A DNA stretch of 64,000 bases from an uncultured Clostridia bacterium (lineage in GTDB: Bacteria > Bacillota > Clostridia > TANB77 > CAG-508). The first letter of the stretch is position 1, and every line of letters starts with the position of its first letter. A program made the position numbers and the translations under genes. The stretch spans positions 1 to 64,000 of the forward strand of contig CALXWP010000003.1 of the NCBI GenBank assembly GCA_944392455.1. Direction: 5' to 3'. Positions 1-8,743 of this stretch are shown here, in pieces. The notes beneath the pieces were generated by a model that worked only from the letters and a program-made list of their open reading frames with translations, did no database searches and was not told where the DNA came from.

Positions 1-107
1 AAAACGCAGTCATATGTTTTGATATTTCAAAGTATATATTTTTTAATAAATTGTGACACATCATTGACTAACCTACATATGAAACATATGCAAGAGAACA
101 AACTAAT

Positions 108-136
108 TTGAAAAAATGTGTTTGATATGGTATAAT
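108..136 (+). promoter_or_regulatory. Promoter of the RelA/SpoT-like gene
   Basis: TTGAAA (108-113), a 17-base spacer and a perfect TATAAT (131-136) lie about 50 bases before the ATG at 189. This is a sigma-A-type promoter read directly from the sequence. Confidence 0.7.
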
Positions 137-188
137 TAAAAGGTAAACCGTTAATAAAAACCATATCATAATAGAAGGGAGCAAAAAA

Positions 189-1085
189 ATGGCAAAAATT
201 AAAGTGACGGACACACTGGAATTTCCCGATATACAGGTAATTCTGGAAGTGGCAAAAGACATTGATGAGGTCTGGGAGCTACTAATTGATTCGTTTAAGT
301 CAGATCCTCGTGATTTAGAGCGGAATGCTTGTGCAAACAAGCTAATCGAGCTAAATAACATGAGAAGACCGGAAATTATCCAGGAATTGGATAAAGAACA
401 AGCAGAGTTAAAGGAGGTTTTAAGAGGTATCTCAAGGAGATACGGTAGACGCATTGAAATCCTTAGGAGGCAGAAGGATATTATTGGTATTGTTGCCAAA
501 ATGATCCGCCTTATTAAGGACGGAGAAGAAGAAGGAATTAAAGTATTTGCTTCTTTAGAGCGATTACATGATTTCCTTGGACTCAGATTTGTTGCACAGA
601 CCGGTGAAAAAGACACTCCTGAAAGCCAGAAGATGTGTTATGAAATCATGAATGAGATTTTAACGTATCTTGTGGTTAAAAAAAGCCATACCTTAGAATG
701 TCTTTCTGTATGTCAGAAAAAAAGAGAATTTGAAGGAATTTTGGTTCCTGAAAAATCTCTCATTTTACCCATCTTCAAGGACAATGTGAAGGACTATGTG
801 AAGTGGATTAAACCCACGAAGTATCAGTCACTTCATGCTGTGCCAAAGAATCCTAATAAAAGGGAAATCGAGATTCAAGTAAGGACTGAAGAAATGGACA
901 TAAGAGCTATCTACGATGAGGAAACGGGACATGATCGTCACGACGCAGTAAGATATGATGGTATTGAAATTCCTGTTGACCTGACAAAAGTCAATATTAG
1001 GGGATTCAAATACATTGACGAAAACCATATCTACGATAGAGTAGGTCTAGTTAAGTCAATTGATCCCTTGACACTTCTCGACTAA
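189..1085 (+). CDS. RelA/SpoT-fold nucleotidyltransferase domain protein
   Basis: A 298-aa protein whose second half carries the signatures of the (p)ppGpp synthetase fold: ERLHDFLGLRF (about residues 124-134), then KYQSLHAVPK and EIEIQVRTEEMD (about 213-239), matching the G-loop region, YxSLH and E-[IV]Q[IV]RT-x-MD/MH blocks of RelA/SpoT synthetases. No HD hydrolase, TGS or ACT domain is present, so it resembles a stand-alone alarmone synthetase or a RelA/SpoT-domain toxin-like enzyme. The N-terminal 120 residues are helical and not recognised. Start is ATG after GAAGGGAGC. It is monocistronic, with its own promoter and terminator. Codon use (CGG, CTG, GGC) and G+C are clearly richer than the rest of the window, suggesting recent transfer or a chimeric contig end. 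The family is fairly sure, the exact reaction is not. Confidence 0.75.
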   Translation: MAKIKVTDTLEFPDIQVILEVAKDIDEVWELLIDSFKSDPRDLERNACANKLIELNNMRRPEIIQELDKEQAELKEVLRGISRRYGRRIEILRRQKDIIGIVAKMIRLIKDGEEEGIKVFASLERLHDFLGLRFVAQTGEKDTPESQKMCYEIMNEILTYLVVKKSHTLECLSVCQKKREFEGILVPEKSLILPIFKDNVKDYVKWIKPTKYQSLHAVPKNPNKREIEIQVRTEEMDIRAIYDEETGHDRHDAVRYDGIEIPVDLTKVNIRGFKYIDENHIYDRVGLVKSIDPLTLLD

Positions 1086-1093
1086 TGGTTTGC

Positions 1094-1132
1094 GATTGCC
1101 TGGGGAGAAATTCTCCGGGCGATCATTTTTTA
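1094..1132 (+). terminator. Rho-independent terminator
   Basis: GATTGCC pairs with GGCGATC around an inner GGAGA/TCTCC stem, followed by ATTTTTTATT. It lies just after the stop of the RelA/SpoT-like gene. Confidence 0.75.
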
Positions 1133-1390
1133 TTGCATAGGAAAATCGACTTTTTCTTTGATATTTCAGTGTTTTAAGCGATTTTTCTGTATACAACAAG
1201 ATTAAGTTACCTTGGGATGTCCGAGCGAAGCTAGTGACATGTATTTCGCCGTTGCCCCAGAGACTAGCTAAGCAAAATGCCTTTCTTATGCTTAAATATA
1301 TATTTAAGCATAAAAATAAGTATAAAAATTAATTATAAAATATGAAATAAAATTCTTAAAAACTAGTTTTTTATGTAGATTAATAAAAAA
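1133..1390. other. Intergenic stretch with composition change
   Basis: No gene seen. The first half (to about 1280) is relatively G+C-rich and resembles the preceding gene; from about 1285 the sequence becomes as AT-rich as the rest of the window. The change of style marks a probable junction between transferred (or misassembled) and resident DNA. Confidence 0.5.
1286..1313. repeat. 28-bp perfect palindrome
   Basis: Bases 1286-1313 read the same on both strands (arms TTATGCTTAAATAT). There is no T-tract typical of a terminator. It sits at the composition boundary between the RelA/SpoT-like gene and the resident genes. Function unknown. Confidence 0.6.
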
Positions 1391-1395
1391 AACTG

Positions 1396-1404
1396 TGATA
1401 TAAT
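1396..1404 (+). promoter_or_regulatory. Extended -10 promoter element
   Basis: TGATATAAT is an extended -10 (TGN + TATAAT) 42 bases upstream of the ATG at 1447. The -35 position (TAGATT, 1376-1381) is weak, which is usual for extended -10 promoters. Confidence 0.55.
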
Positions 1405-1446
1405 ACAAAACGAAAAATTATAGTAATATAAAAAGGAGGTAAAAAT

Positions 1447-3846
1447 ATGGCTAGAACAGCAAAAAAGAAAGAAGCAGAAAAAGAAACTGAAAATGAAATG
1501 GAAAACAAATTAAAATATATCGGACTTAATTTAAATAGAATACCAGCATTTTTAAAAGAACATGAAAGCCTAAATTTTAGACCTTCTAAATCATATGATG
1601 ATACAATTTATAAAGTATATAGATATGTTAATATAAAAGATATAGAAATATTAATAACACCATCTGATAGATTAACAGATTTAAAAGAAAAATATAAATT
1701 AGCAAGTCCAATAATGGAGTATTTAGACAAAAAAAATGAACTTAATGTAGAAAAACATGCTACTTTTCTAAATCTTGTAAATACAATTAATGAAAAAAGA
1801 ATAGAAGAAATTGCAAAAGAGCAAGAAGAATTAAATGAGCAAATTCCATATGAAGTTAAATATCCAAATAACTATATATGGCAAATATATTATTCAGATT
1901 ATGCAAAAAAATATTTTATGCTTGCAACAACTAAAGAGCAAGACAATAATGCTTTATTTTATTTATTAAAAGAACAATTAGCAAATACTAGATCAAGAAA
2001 GGGAAAATTTATTTTTGTTCCAGTAAGTCATTTGGAATATTCAGGAGTATTTTTAACCAAGTCAGAAATTTCAGACATAGAGAATTACTTATGGTATTTT
2101 ACAAAAGAGTGGCCAAATGTATATGAAATATTTGATAAAGAAGGAAATCTATGTATAAAAATAGTAGGTGTTACAAGGATATATGATAAAATAAAAACTA
2201 CATATAATATTAGTTTGGATTCAAAAGAACAAGCACTAGAATTTTATAAATTATTAAAAGCCATGTTCATATTAGCTACAGGAGCAAAAGAAGAATTTAA
2301 ATTTGTGACTAAAATTAATAGCGAAGGAAAATTAGAATTTTGGCATAAAGATCATTTAATAAGATATGATAATCTTTCTGAATATATAAGATTAGAATAT
2401 TTAGATAAAATAGAAAAATTAAAGAAAGAAGTAAAAGATCAGGCGGAATTAGAAAGAAAATTAAATAAATTTAAAATTGTTATAGAAGAGCTAACTCAGG
2501 ACTATTTATTAAGACAAAAGCAAATAGCTACATTTCTTGAATGTAAAAAAACTTTCTTTGGTAAAGTTAAATATTTCTTTAAAAAGAAAAAAGATGATAA
2601 AGATATTAAATCATTAAAAGAGCAAAAGGTATTGGGAAGAAAAGATGAAAATAAACCAAAGAAAGAAGAGAAAAAAGATGAAACTTTAAAAGAATTATAT
2701 GTTTTAAAACAACAATATACTATAGAAGACTTAATAAATATATGTACAAAATTAGAAGAGGTAGTGAAGAAAAATACTAATTTGACACTAGATATTAAAG
2801 CTATAGAAACAAAAAAAGATATATTATCTAAAAAAATTGATAATGCAGATTTATATATAAAAGAGATAGACAAACATAAAAAGAGTATTTTTGAGTTTTG
2901 GAAATTTACAAGTAAAGATGAAGTACAAACGTTAAATGAAGCAGAGGAAAAAGAAGAAATAGAAAAATCTAAAATGAAAAAATATTTTGATTATGAGGAT
3001 GATTTAGAAGATTTAGGAAAGATTGTAGATGAATTACAAAGAAGAAAATTATCTAAGAATGAAACAGATGCTATATTTGCATTAAAACAAGTTCCAAATT
3101 CATTTAAAGAAATAAATAATGAAAATGAAACAGATGTAGAAGTATTTGTAGAAAAAGAAGAAGCAGAAGTAAAGAAACAAAGAAAGAAAACAAAGAAAAA
3201 GAAAAGTAATATAGATACTGATTTAGAAAATCTAAAAAAAGAGTATGAAGAAGATATAGATGTAATAAATAGTAAAGATTTTGATATATTTGGTGGCTTA
3301 ATAGATGATAAAACAAAAATTAAAAGCATTAATAATGTAAAACATAGAGAAATAGAAAAAGATAAATATAAAGTGCTTAATATAAATTTAGATACAGATA
3401 TTAAAGTATATACTGAAAATCTAGAAAGTTATTTAGCTTTAATAAAAGAAGCTTTAAATAAAATTAAATCACCATATGATATGTCTATATATTGTATTAA
3501 TGACCAAAAAACTATTAGTGGAATAAATATTTTTAATATGAATCCAAAAGATGCATTAAAAGAAGAATTAGATGGAAGAAAATCAAAACTAACATTATGT
3601 AAAATAAATATAAAAGAAAATACACCAATGGTATTTTATAGTAATATCATGTTTTATGAAAACTTTAATAAAACATTACCTGTTGGAATGAATTTATCAT
3701 CAGAAGTTGTGGTAGATGTTAATAAATTAAAATTAGACTTTGTCAAAGAAGAAACATTTTATATAAATCATAAAGTAAACGAGTTTGAATTTGAGACAAA
3801 GGAAATACATATTTATGAATATAATTCGGAGTTTGAAGTCAAATAA
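1447..3846 (+). CDS. Large lysine/glutamate-rich coiled-coil protein, unknown
   Basis: A 799-aa protein that I do not recognise. Start is ATG after AAAGGAGGT. Residues 1-20 are highly charged. About 20-320 look globular, with mixed aromatic and beta-like stretches. About 320-560 are heptad-like and charged (predicted coiled coil) and include lysine runs near 360-400. About 575-600 form a KKQRKKTKKKKS-type basic patch. About 640-799 form a second globular part. There is no signal peptide or membrane segment, so it is probably cytoplasmic. It has its own promoter and is followed by a possible terminator and a small membrane-protein gene. A structural or cell-organisation role is possible, but nothing in the sequence proves it. 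Confidence 0.7.
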   Translation: MARTAKKKEAEKETENEMENKLKYIGLNLNRIPAFLKEHESLNFRPSKSYDDTIYKVYRYVNIKDIEILITPSDRLTDLKEKYKLASPIMEYLDKKNELNVEKHATFLNLVNTINEKRIEEIAKEQEELNEQIPYEVKYPNNYIWQIYYSDYAKKYFMLATTKEQDNNALFYLLKEQLANTRSRKGKFIFVPVSHLEYSGVFLTKSEISDIENYLWYFTKEWPNVYEIFDKEGNLCIKIVGVTRIYDKIKTTYNISLDSKEQALEFYKLLKAMFILATGAKEEFKFVTKINSEGKLEFWHKDHLIRYDNLSEYIRLEYLDKIEKLKKEVKDQAELERKLNKFKIVIEELTQDYLLRQKQIATFLECKKTFFGKVKYFFKKKKDDKDIKSLKEQKVLGRKDENKPKKEEKKDETLKELYVLKQQYTIEDLINICTKLEEVVKKNTNLTLDIKAIETKKDILSKKIDNADLYIKEIDKHKKSIFEFWKFTSKDEVQTLNEAEEKEEIEKSKMKKYFDYEDDLEDLGKIVDELQRRKLSKNETDAIFALKQVPNSFKEINNENETDVEVFVEKEEAEVKKQRKKTKKKKSNIDTDLENLKKEYEEDIDVINSKDFDIFGGLIDDKTKIKSINNVKHREIEKDKYKVLNINLDTDIKVYTENLESYLALIKEALNKIKSPYDMSIYCINDQKTISGINIFNMNPKDALKEELDGRKSKLTLCKINIKENTPMVFYSNIMFYENFNKTLPVGMNLSSEVVVDVNKLKLDFVKEETFYINHKVNEFEFETKEIHIYEYNSEFEVK

Positions 3847-3889
3847 TAATATGAAAATAGTGCGATGTTTTAGAAAATTGCACTCCGGT

Positions 3890-3932
3890 ACTGCAAATAC
3901 TATTTATTATTTTAGCTGGTATTTGCGGTTTT
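3890..3932 (+). terminator. Possible terminator
   Basis: An 11-bp stem (3890-3900 with 3919-3929, one G-U pair) with an 18-base loop is followed by a short TTTTG tail. The T-run is poor, so termination may be partial. Confidence 0.4.
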
Positions 3933-3964
3933 GTAAGTTATATATATAGTTAAAAGGAGAAAAT

Positions 3965-4381
3965 ATGGAGGCAGAAGTACAAACAGAAGAAAAAAATATA
4001 AATTCAATAATTTTAGCTCTAAAACAAAATAATTTTACTAAATTTAAAAAGCTTTGTATTTTTTTATTTTTAGGTAATATTATATTAAATTCTAAATCAT
4101 TATCAGTAATAATTGATGTGGAATTTTCTGAAGATGGACCAATATATGAACCTTCTCCTATAGAAATTATGGATGAAGTAAATCCAATAATGAGATCTAT
4201 TTTGTTAATACTTTTAATATTTGATGTAATAGGTTATTTAATAATAGCAAATAGATATAAAATTAATCCTAATGATGAAAATTTAAAAAAGAAGATGAAA
4301 ATATTAAGACTTGCTTCAATTATTTTACTTTTCGTATTTATGATTACTTTTGTTATATCAGGAATTATTCAAATATTATAA
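3965..4381 (+). CDS. Small membrane protein, unknown
   Basis: A 138-aa protein starting at ATG after AAAAGGAGAAAAT. Hydrophobic segments lie at about residues 31-47 (weak), 75-96 and 113-137. An acidic, proline-containing stretch (about 54-72) separates the first two and probably faces outside. I recognise no family. It follows the large coiled-coil gene by 118 bases and ends before a strong terminator, so the two could be co-transcribed by read-through. Confidence 0.6.
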   Translation: MEAEVQTEEKNINSIILALKQNNFTKFKKLCIFLFLGNIILNSKSLSVIIDVEFSEDGPIYEPSPIEIMDEVNPIMRSILLILLIFDVIGYLIIANRYKINPNDENLKKKMKILRLASIILLFVFMITFVISGIIQIL

Positions 4382-4413
4382 AATATAAGATAAATATATA
4401 TGATTATAAGAGA

Positions 4414-4459
4414 AATAATATCTACAAATTAAGTAAATTTAAGTAGATATTATTTTTTT
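4414..4459 (+). terminator. Rho-independent terminator
   Basis: A perfect 12-bp stem (AATAATATCTAC at 4414-4425 with GTAGATATTATT at 4443-4454) runs into seven T residues. It separates the small membrane gene from recN. Confidence 0.85.
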
Positions 4460-4479
4460 AGTTTTATATAAAAAATGTA

Positions 4480-4508
4480 TTGACAAAACGAACAACTGGT
4501 TGTAGAAT
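4480..4508 (+). promoter_or_regulatory. recN promoter
   Basis: TTGACA (4480-4485), 17-base spacer, TAGAAT (4503-4508). The spacer contains a partly symmetric CGAACAACTGGTTG, possibly a second weak repressor half-site pair. Confidence 0.75.
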
Positions 4509-4525
4509 ATGAAAAGAAAATAAAA

Positions 4526-4539
4526 CGAACATATATTCT
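4526..4539 (+). promoter_or_regulatory. Candidate LexA (SOS) box before recN
   Basis: CGAACATATATTCT matches the Bacillus-type SOS box CGAACATATGTTCG except for one base inside the GAAC-N4-GTTC core and the outer right edge. It lies between the promoter and the ribosome site, where bound LexA would block recN. A closely similar sequence lies in the promoter at 30097-30110, which supports the motif in this genome. recN is a known SOS gene in Bacillus. Confidence 0.6.
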
Positions 4540-4553
4540 GTAGGAGGATTAAA

Positions 4554-6176
4554 ATGATATCTACATTACATATAAAAAATATAGGAATTATAGAGGATAT
4601 AATAATAGATTTTAATGAAGGATTTAATGTTTTAACAGGTGAAACAGGAGCTGGTAAATCACTAATTATAAATGCATTAAACATTATAGCAGGTGGAAGA
4701 TTTTCAAAAGAAATGATAAGAAATGGAGAAAAGTTTTCTTTTGTGGAAGCAAGTATATACTGTCCAGAAAATCCTAATTCAGTAGATGGAAATATTATAG
4801 TTTCTAGAGAAGTATATTTAAATGGTAGAAATTCATGCAAAATAAATGGAAGACTTGCTACAGTAAATGAATTAAAAGAATTTATGCAAGATATTATAGA
4901 TATTCATGGGCAGCATGATAATTATAATTTATTAGACGAGTCTAAACATATTATATATTTAGATGATTTTGCAGGAAAAGTTTTAATAGATCTAAAAAAC
5001 GAATATTATGAGCTATATGAAAGATATTGCGATATAAATAAAGAGCTTAATAGAAATTATGGTGATGATAAAGAAAAAGAAAGAAGATTAGATTTATTAA
5101 ATTATGAGTTAAAAGAAATAACAAATGCTAAGTTAAAAGTTAATGAAGATATAAAATTGCAAGAAGAACATAATATAATGAAAAATTCTGAAAAGTTGCA
5201 AGAGAATTTACATATAGTAGATGAGAGTTTATCAAATCAAGCAATAGAAAGTATTTCGTTATCTATAAGGAGTTTAGAAAAAATATCTGGTTTTGGAGAT
5301 AAATATGAAGAAAAACTTTCTGAACTTAAAAATATATATTATGAAGTGCAAGAATTATCAAGAGATATAGCCGATATGTATGATGAGATTAGTTTTGATG
5401 AAGAGGAAAGGGATAGTATTGAAAAAAGATTAGATGAAATATATTCTTTAAAAAGAAAATATGGAAATACTATTGAAGAAATTCTTTTATATAAGGAAAA
5501 ACTAGAAAATGAGATAAATGAAATAGAAAATGTAGATGAAATAAATAATAAATTAAAAAAAGAAAAAGAAAAGTTAAAAATAAGTATGCTAGATATATGT
5601 AATAAGATGACAGTAATAAGAAAAACAAAAGCAAAAGAACTATCAGATAAAATAAATAATGAACTTACAGATCTTGAAATGAATAACGCAATTTTAAGAG
5701 TTGAAGTAGAAAATATAGAAGAATTTGATAAAAATGGATTAGATAAAGTTAAATTCTTAATTTCTACTAATAAAGGAGAGGAAGAAAAAGAACTTATAAG
5801 AATTGCTTCAGGTGGAGAAATGTCTAGAGTAATGCTTGGAATAAAAACAGTTCTTGCTGATGTTGATAGAGTTTATACATTAATATTTGATGAAATTGAT
5901 ACAGGAATTAGTGGAAAAGCAGGAAAGGCAGTAGGAGAAAAATTAAAAGCTATTTCTAAAAATCATCAAGTGATAATAGTAACGCATCTAGCATCTATTG
6001 CAGCAAAAGGCGATTATAACTACTTTATTAGTAAAAACGTAGAAAATGATAAAACATATACTAATATAAGAAGATTAACAGAAGAGGAAACTATAGAAGA
6101 AATTGCCAGAATATCAGCAGGTGATATTACAAAAACATCAATAGAACATGCAAAGGAATTAAGAAAAGCATCTTAA
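4554..6176 (+). CDS. recN: DNA repair protein RecN
   Basis: A 540-aa SMC-like ATPase for double-strand-break repair, acting in the cytoplasm on broken ends in recombination. Walker A GETGAGKS is at about residues 30-37. A long coiled coil fills about 160-370. The signature ASGGEMSRVMLG and Walker B/D-loop LIFDEIDTGISG lie in the C-terminal 130 residues, followed by the H-loop VTHLASIA. Length is close to the usual 550-575. Start ATG sits 6 bases after TAGGAGG. It has a strong promoter and a LexA-like box, consistent with SOS control. It is monocistronic, with a good terminator after it. Confidence 0.95.
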   Translation: MISTLHIKNIGIIEDIIIDFNEGFNVLTGETGAGKSLIINALNIIAGGRFSKEMIRNGEKFSFVEASIYCPENPNSVDGNIIVSREVYLNGRNSCKINGRLATVNELKEFMQDIIDIHGQHDNYNLLDESKHIIYLDDFAGKVLIDLKNEYYELYERYCDINKELNRNYGDDKEKERRLDLLNYELKEITNAKLKVNEDIKLQEEHNIMKNSEKLQENLHIVDESLSNQAIESISLSIRSLEKISGFGDKYEEKLSELKNIYYEVQELSRDIADMYDEISFDEEERDSIEKRLDEIYSLKRKYGNTIEEILLYKEKLENEINEIENVDEINNKLKKEKEKLKISMLDICNKMTVIRKTKAKELSDKINNELTDLEMNNAILRVEVENIEEFDKNGLDKVKFLISTNKGEEEKELIRIASGGEMSRVMLGIKTVLADVDRVYTLIFDEIDTGISGKAGKAVGEKLKAISKNHQVIIVTHLASIAAKGDYNYFISKNVENDKTYTNIRRLTEEETIEEIARISAGDITKTSIEHAKELRKAS

Positions 6177-6243
6177 ATTATATTATCTTCTTATTTTCTT
6201 AAGTAAATATTAATTTTAAATAATTATTCAATAATTATTTACT

Positions 6244-6285
6244 AAAAGATTCTAATACTATATAATAGCGATTAGAATCTTTTTG
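6244..6285 (+). terminator. Rho-independent terminator
   Basis: A perfect 13-bp stem (AAAAGATTCTAAT at 6244-6256 with its complement at 6271-6283) ends in a T-run. It follows recN. Confidence 0.85.
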
Positions 6286-6311
6286 TAGATAAAAATTCAA
6301 GGAGAAAATAT

Positions 6312-6851
6312 ATGAGAATAGGAATTGATATAGATGATGTATTGGTTGATACATCAAAATTAATGAAAGAATATATAATAAAGTTTGACAATAATGGTGA
6401 TATTGCAGATCATATGGAAGAAATAATGAGAGGAGATATTCCAAATAGTATTATATCAAGATTTATTGATAATAATATTATAAATATTATCGATCAGGTA
6501 CAGATAAAACCAAATGCTAAAGAAGCTTTAGAAAGATTAAATAAAAATAATAAAATAGTTTTTGTTACATCAAGAGGAGAAGAAAGGTTTAAAGGATCGG
6601 AAAATATTACTTTGAATTATCTTAAAAGAAATAATATTAAATATGATGGAATAATATTTAATGCATTTGATAAAGCTAAAATATGTAAGGATAATAATAT
6701 AGATGTTTTAGTAGATGATTCTGTTAAATTATGTGAAGAAGCGGAAAAAGAAGGTATTAGATCAATTGTATTTACATCTATTGTTAATAAAGATAGAAAG
6801 ACAAATGTAAAAAGAGTGGATAATTGGTTAGAACTAGAAAAAATAATATAA
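6312..6851 (+). CDS. NT5C-type HAD 5'-nucleotidase family protein
   Basis: A 179-aa HAD-superfamily protein. The catalytic DIDDVLVDT (residues 5-13) has the D-x-D-D-V form typical of the NT5C 5'(3')-deoxyribonucleotidase-like family. VTSRGEERF (about 78-86) supplies motif II, and VDDSVKLCEEAEKEGI (about 137-152) motif III/IV. The likely activity is dephosphorylation of nucleotides or a small phosphorylated metabolite; substrate cannot be read from sequence. Start ATG follows AAGGAGAAAATAT. It lies between the recN terminator and the lysS promoter. Confidence 0.75.
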   Translation: MRIGIDIDDVLVDTSKLMKEYIIKFDNNGDIADHMEEIMRGDIPNSIISRFIDNNIINIIDQVQIKPNAKEALERLNKNNKIVFVTSRGEERFKGSENITLNYLKRNNIKYDGIIFNAFDKAKICKDNNIDVLVDDSVKLCEEAEKEGIRSIVFTSIVNKDRKTNVKRVDNWLELEKII

Positions 6852-6871
6852 CATAATATAAAATAATTGGT

Positions 6872-6900
6872 TTACAAAAATAGTAAAATAGTATATAATA
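6872..6900 (+). promoter_or_regulatory. lysS promoter
   Basis: TTTACA (6872-6877), 17-base spacer, TATAAT (6895-6900), 44 bases before the lysS start. No T-box leader fits in the short leader. Confidence 0.7.
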
Positions 6901-6944
6901 TTGAACGTATAAGGTATTATAATACTTGAAATGGAGGAATTTTT

Positions 6945-8441
6945 ATGAGCGAAAATAACAATAATGTAGAACAAGAATTAGATATGAACCAATTAATGAA
7001 AGTAAGAAGAGAAAAATTAGATAAATTAAAACAAGAAGGAAAAGATCCATATAAAATAACTAAATTTAATAGAACTCATTTAAGCCAAGAAATAAAAGAT
7101 AATTATGATGAATTAGAAGGAAAAGATGTTACAATAGCTGGAAGATTAATGGCAAAAAGAATAATGGGTAAAGCATCATTTTGCCATATTCAAGATAGTA
7201 CAGGAAAAATTCAAAGTTATGTAAGTATAAACGATTTAGGAGAAGAAAGTTATAAAGCATTTAAAGAAGATGATATAGGAGATATCGTAGGAATAACAGG
7301 TTTTGTATTTAAAACAAAAACAGGTGAAATTTCAATACATGCAAAAGAATTTACACTTCTTTCAAAATCATTAAGACCACTTCCTGAGAAATTCCATGGA
7401 TTAAAAGATACAGATTTAAGATATAGACAAAGATATGTAGATTTAATAGTTAATCCAGAAGTAAAAGATACATTTATAAAAAGAGCAGAGATTTTCAAAG
7501 AAATAAGAAACTTTATGAATGAAAAAGGATATATGGAAGTTGAAACACCAATTCTTACAACTGTTGCAACAGGAGATGCAGCACGTCCATTTATTACACA
7601 TCATAATACATTAGACTTAGAAATGTATTTAAGAATTGCACCAGAATTAAATCTAAAAAGATTAATTGTTGGCGGATTTGATAAAGTATATGAAATTGGA
7701 AAAAACTTTAGAAATGAAGGAATGGACATAAAACATAATCCTGAATTTACAAATATGGAATTTTATGCAGCATATGAAGATTATAATGATATGATGAAAA
7801 TGGCAGAAGAGCTTATTTCAACAGTTGCACAAAATGCATTAGGAACAACAACTATAACTTATGAGGGACAAGAAATAAATTTAGCGCCAGGATGGAAAAA
7901 GATTGCTATGATTGATGCTATAAAAGAAGTAACAGGAGTAGATTTTAATACTATTAATACAGATGAAGAAGCGCAAGCTATAGCAAAAGAGAAAGGCGTT
8001 CAATATGAAGATATAAAAAATACAAGAGGGCATATTATAAATGAGTTTTTTGAAACATTTGTAGAAGAAACATTAATTCAACCAACTTTTGTAATAGACT
8101 ATCCTGTAGAAGTATCACCACTTACAAAAAGAAAAAAAGAAGATCCAAGATTAGTGGAAAGATTTGAATTATTTATTGGCGGAAGAGAATATGGAAATGC
8201 ATATTCAGAATTAAATGACCCAATAGACCAATATGAAAGATTCTTGAAACAAGTTGAAGCAAAAGAAAAGGGTGACGAAGAAGCAGGTGGAATGGACGAA
8301 GATTTTGTTAATGCTCTAGAGATAGGTTTACCACCAACTGGAGGTATGGGAATAGGTTTAGACAGATTAATAATGCTACTTACAAATTCAGCTTCAATAA
8401 GAGATGTGTTATTTTTCCCAACAATGAAACCTTTAAATTAA
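6945..8441 (+). CDS. lysS: Lysyl-tRNA synthetase, class II
   Basis: A 498-aa enzyme charging tRNA-Lys in the cytoplasm. An N-terminal OB-fold anticodon-binding domain (about residues 55-155, including [11 protein letters not shown]) precedes the class II catalytic core. Motif 1 is near 185-215, motif 2 [14 protein letters not shown] near 257-270, motif 3 [14 protein letters not shown] near 467-480. Length is normal for bacterial LysRS. Start ATG follows ATGGAGGAA. It has its own promoter; no greA or dus neighbour as in some other Firmicutes. Confidence 0.97.
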   Translation: MSENNNNVEQELDMNQLMKVRREKLDKLKQEGKDPYKITKFNRTHLSQEIKDNYDELEGKDVTIAGRLMAKRIMGKASFCHIQDSTGKIQSYVSINDLGEESYKAFKEDDIGDIVGITGFVFKTKTGEISIHAKEFTLLSKSLRPLPEKFHGLKDTDLRYRQRYVDLIVNPEVKDTFIKRAEIFKEIRNFMNEKGYMEVETPILTTVATGDAARPFITHHNTLDLEMYLRIAPELNLKRLIVGGFDKVYEIGKNFRNEGMDIKHNPEFTNMEFYAAYEDYNDMMKMAEELISTVAQNALGTTTITYEGQEINLAPGWKKIAMIDAIKEVTGVDFNTINTDEEAQAIAKEKGVQYEDIKNTRGHIINEFFETFVEETLIQPTFVIDYPVEVSPLTKRKKEDPRLVERFELFIGGREYGNAYSELNDPIDQYERFLKQVEAKEKGDEEAGGMDEDFVNALEIGLPPTGGMGIGLDRLIMLLTNSASIRDVLFFPTMKPLN

Positions 8442-8464
8442 ATGTAGCATAAAAGAAGAAAAAT

Positions 8465-8713
8465 ATGAAACTATCTATTGATGCAATAAAATAGATTATT
8501 TATATCATTCTAATAAGTTAGAAGGTAGTACTTTTAGTAAAGATAATTTAATTGAGCTTATAGAAAAAACAAGTAAATGGTGAACATCTTTTGGATAATG
8601 TAATTGAAACAAAAAATTCTTTAGAGTTATTTGATAAAGTTATTGATTCTCTAAAAGAGCCATTTGATAAATATCTATTATGGGAATGGCATATATCACA
8701 AAAAGTTGATTAG
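8465..8713 (+). pseudogene. Remnant of a Fic/DOC-type gene
   Basis: No intact reading frame, but two adjacent frames read like the N-terminal half of a Fic protein. From 8494 the translation is DYLYHSNKLEGSTFSKDNL, matching the Fic YxSNxIEGxxLT block that precedes the Fic core. It ends in TGA after EKTSKW. From 8579, in another frame, GEHLLDNVIETKNSLELFD continues with the usual G-x-x-L-x-D-x-x-E-x-x-N spacing, ending at TAG 8711. A third frame (ATG 8465) stops after nine codons. The HPFxxGNGR catalytic core is absent. The gene is therefore decayed and truncated. It directly precedes a PemK/MazF-like gene. Confidence 0.65.
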
Positions 8714-8743
8714 ATTTTAATAAAATTAGAAAGGAGGTCTATT

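Noticed and set aside
68..616. Minus-strand ORF of 182 codons over the RelA/SpoT-like gene
   Set aside because: It is antisense to a gene with clear family motifs, and its translation has no recognisable features or ribosome site.
6901..6944. T-box riboswitch before lysS (also considered for cysS)
   Set aside because: The lysS leader is far too short, and cysS lies 30 bases after the PBP gene; no specifier or T-box sequence is seen.
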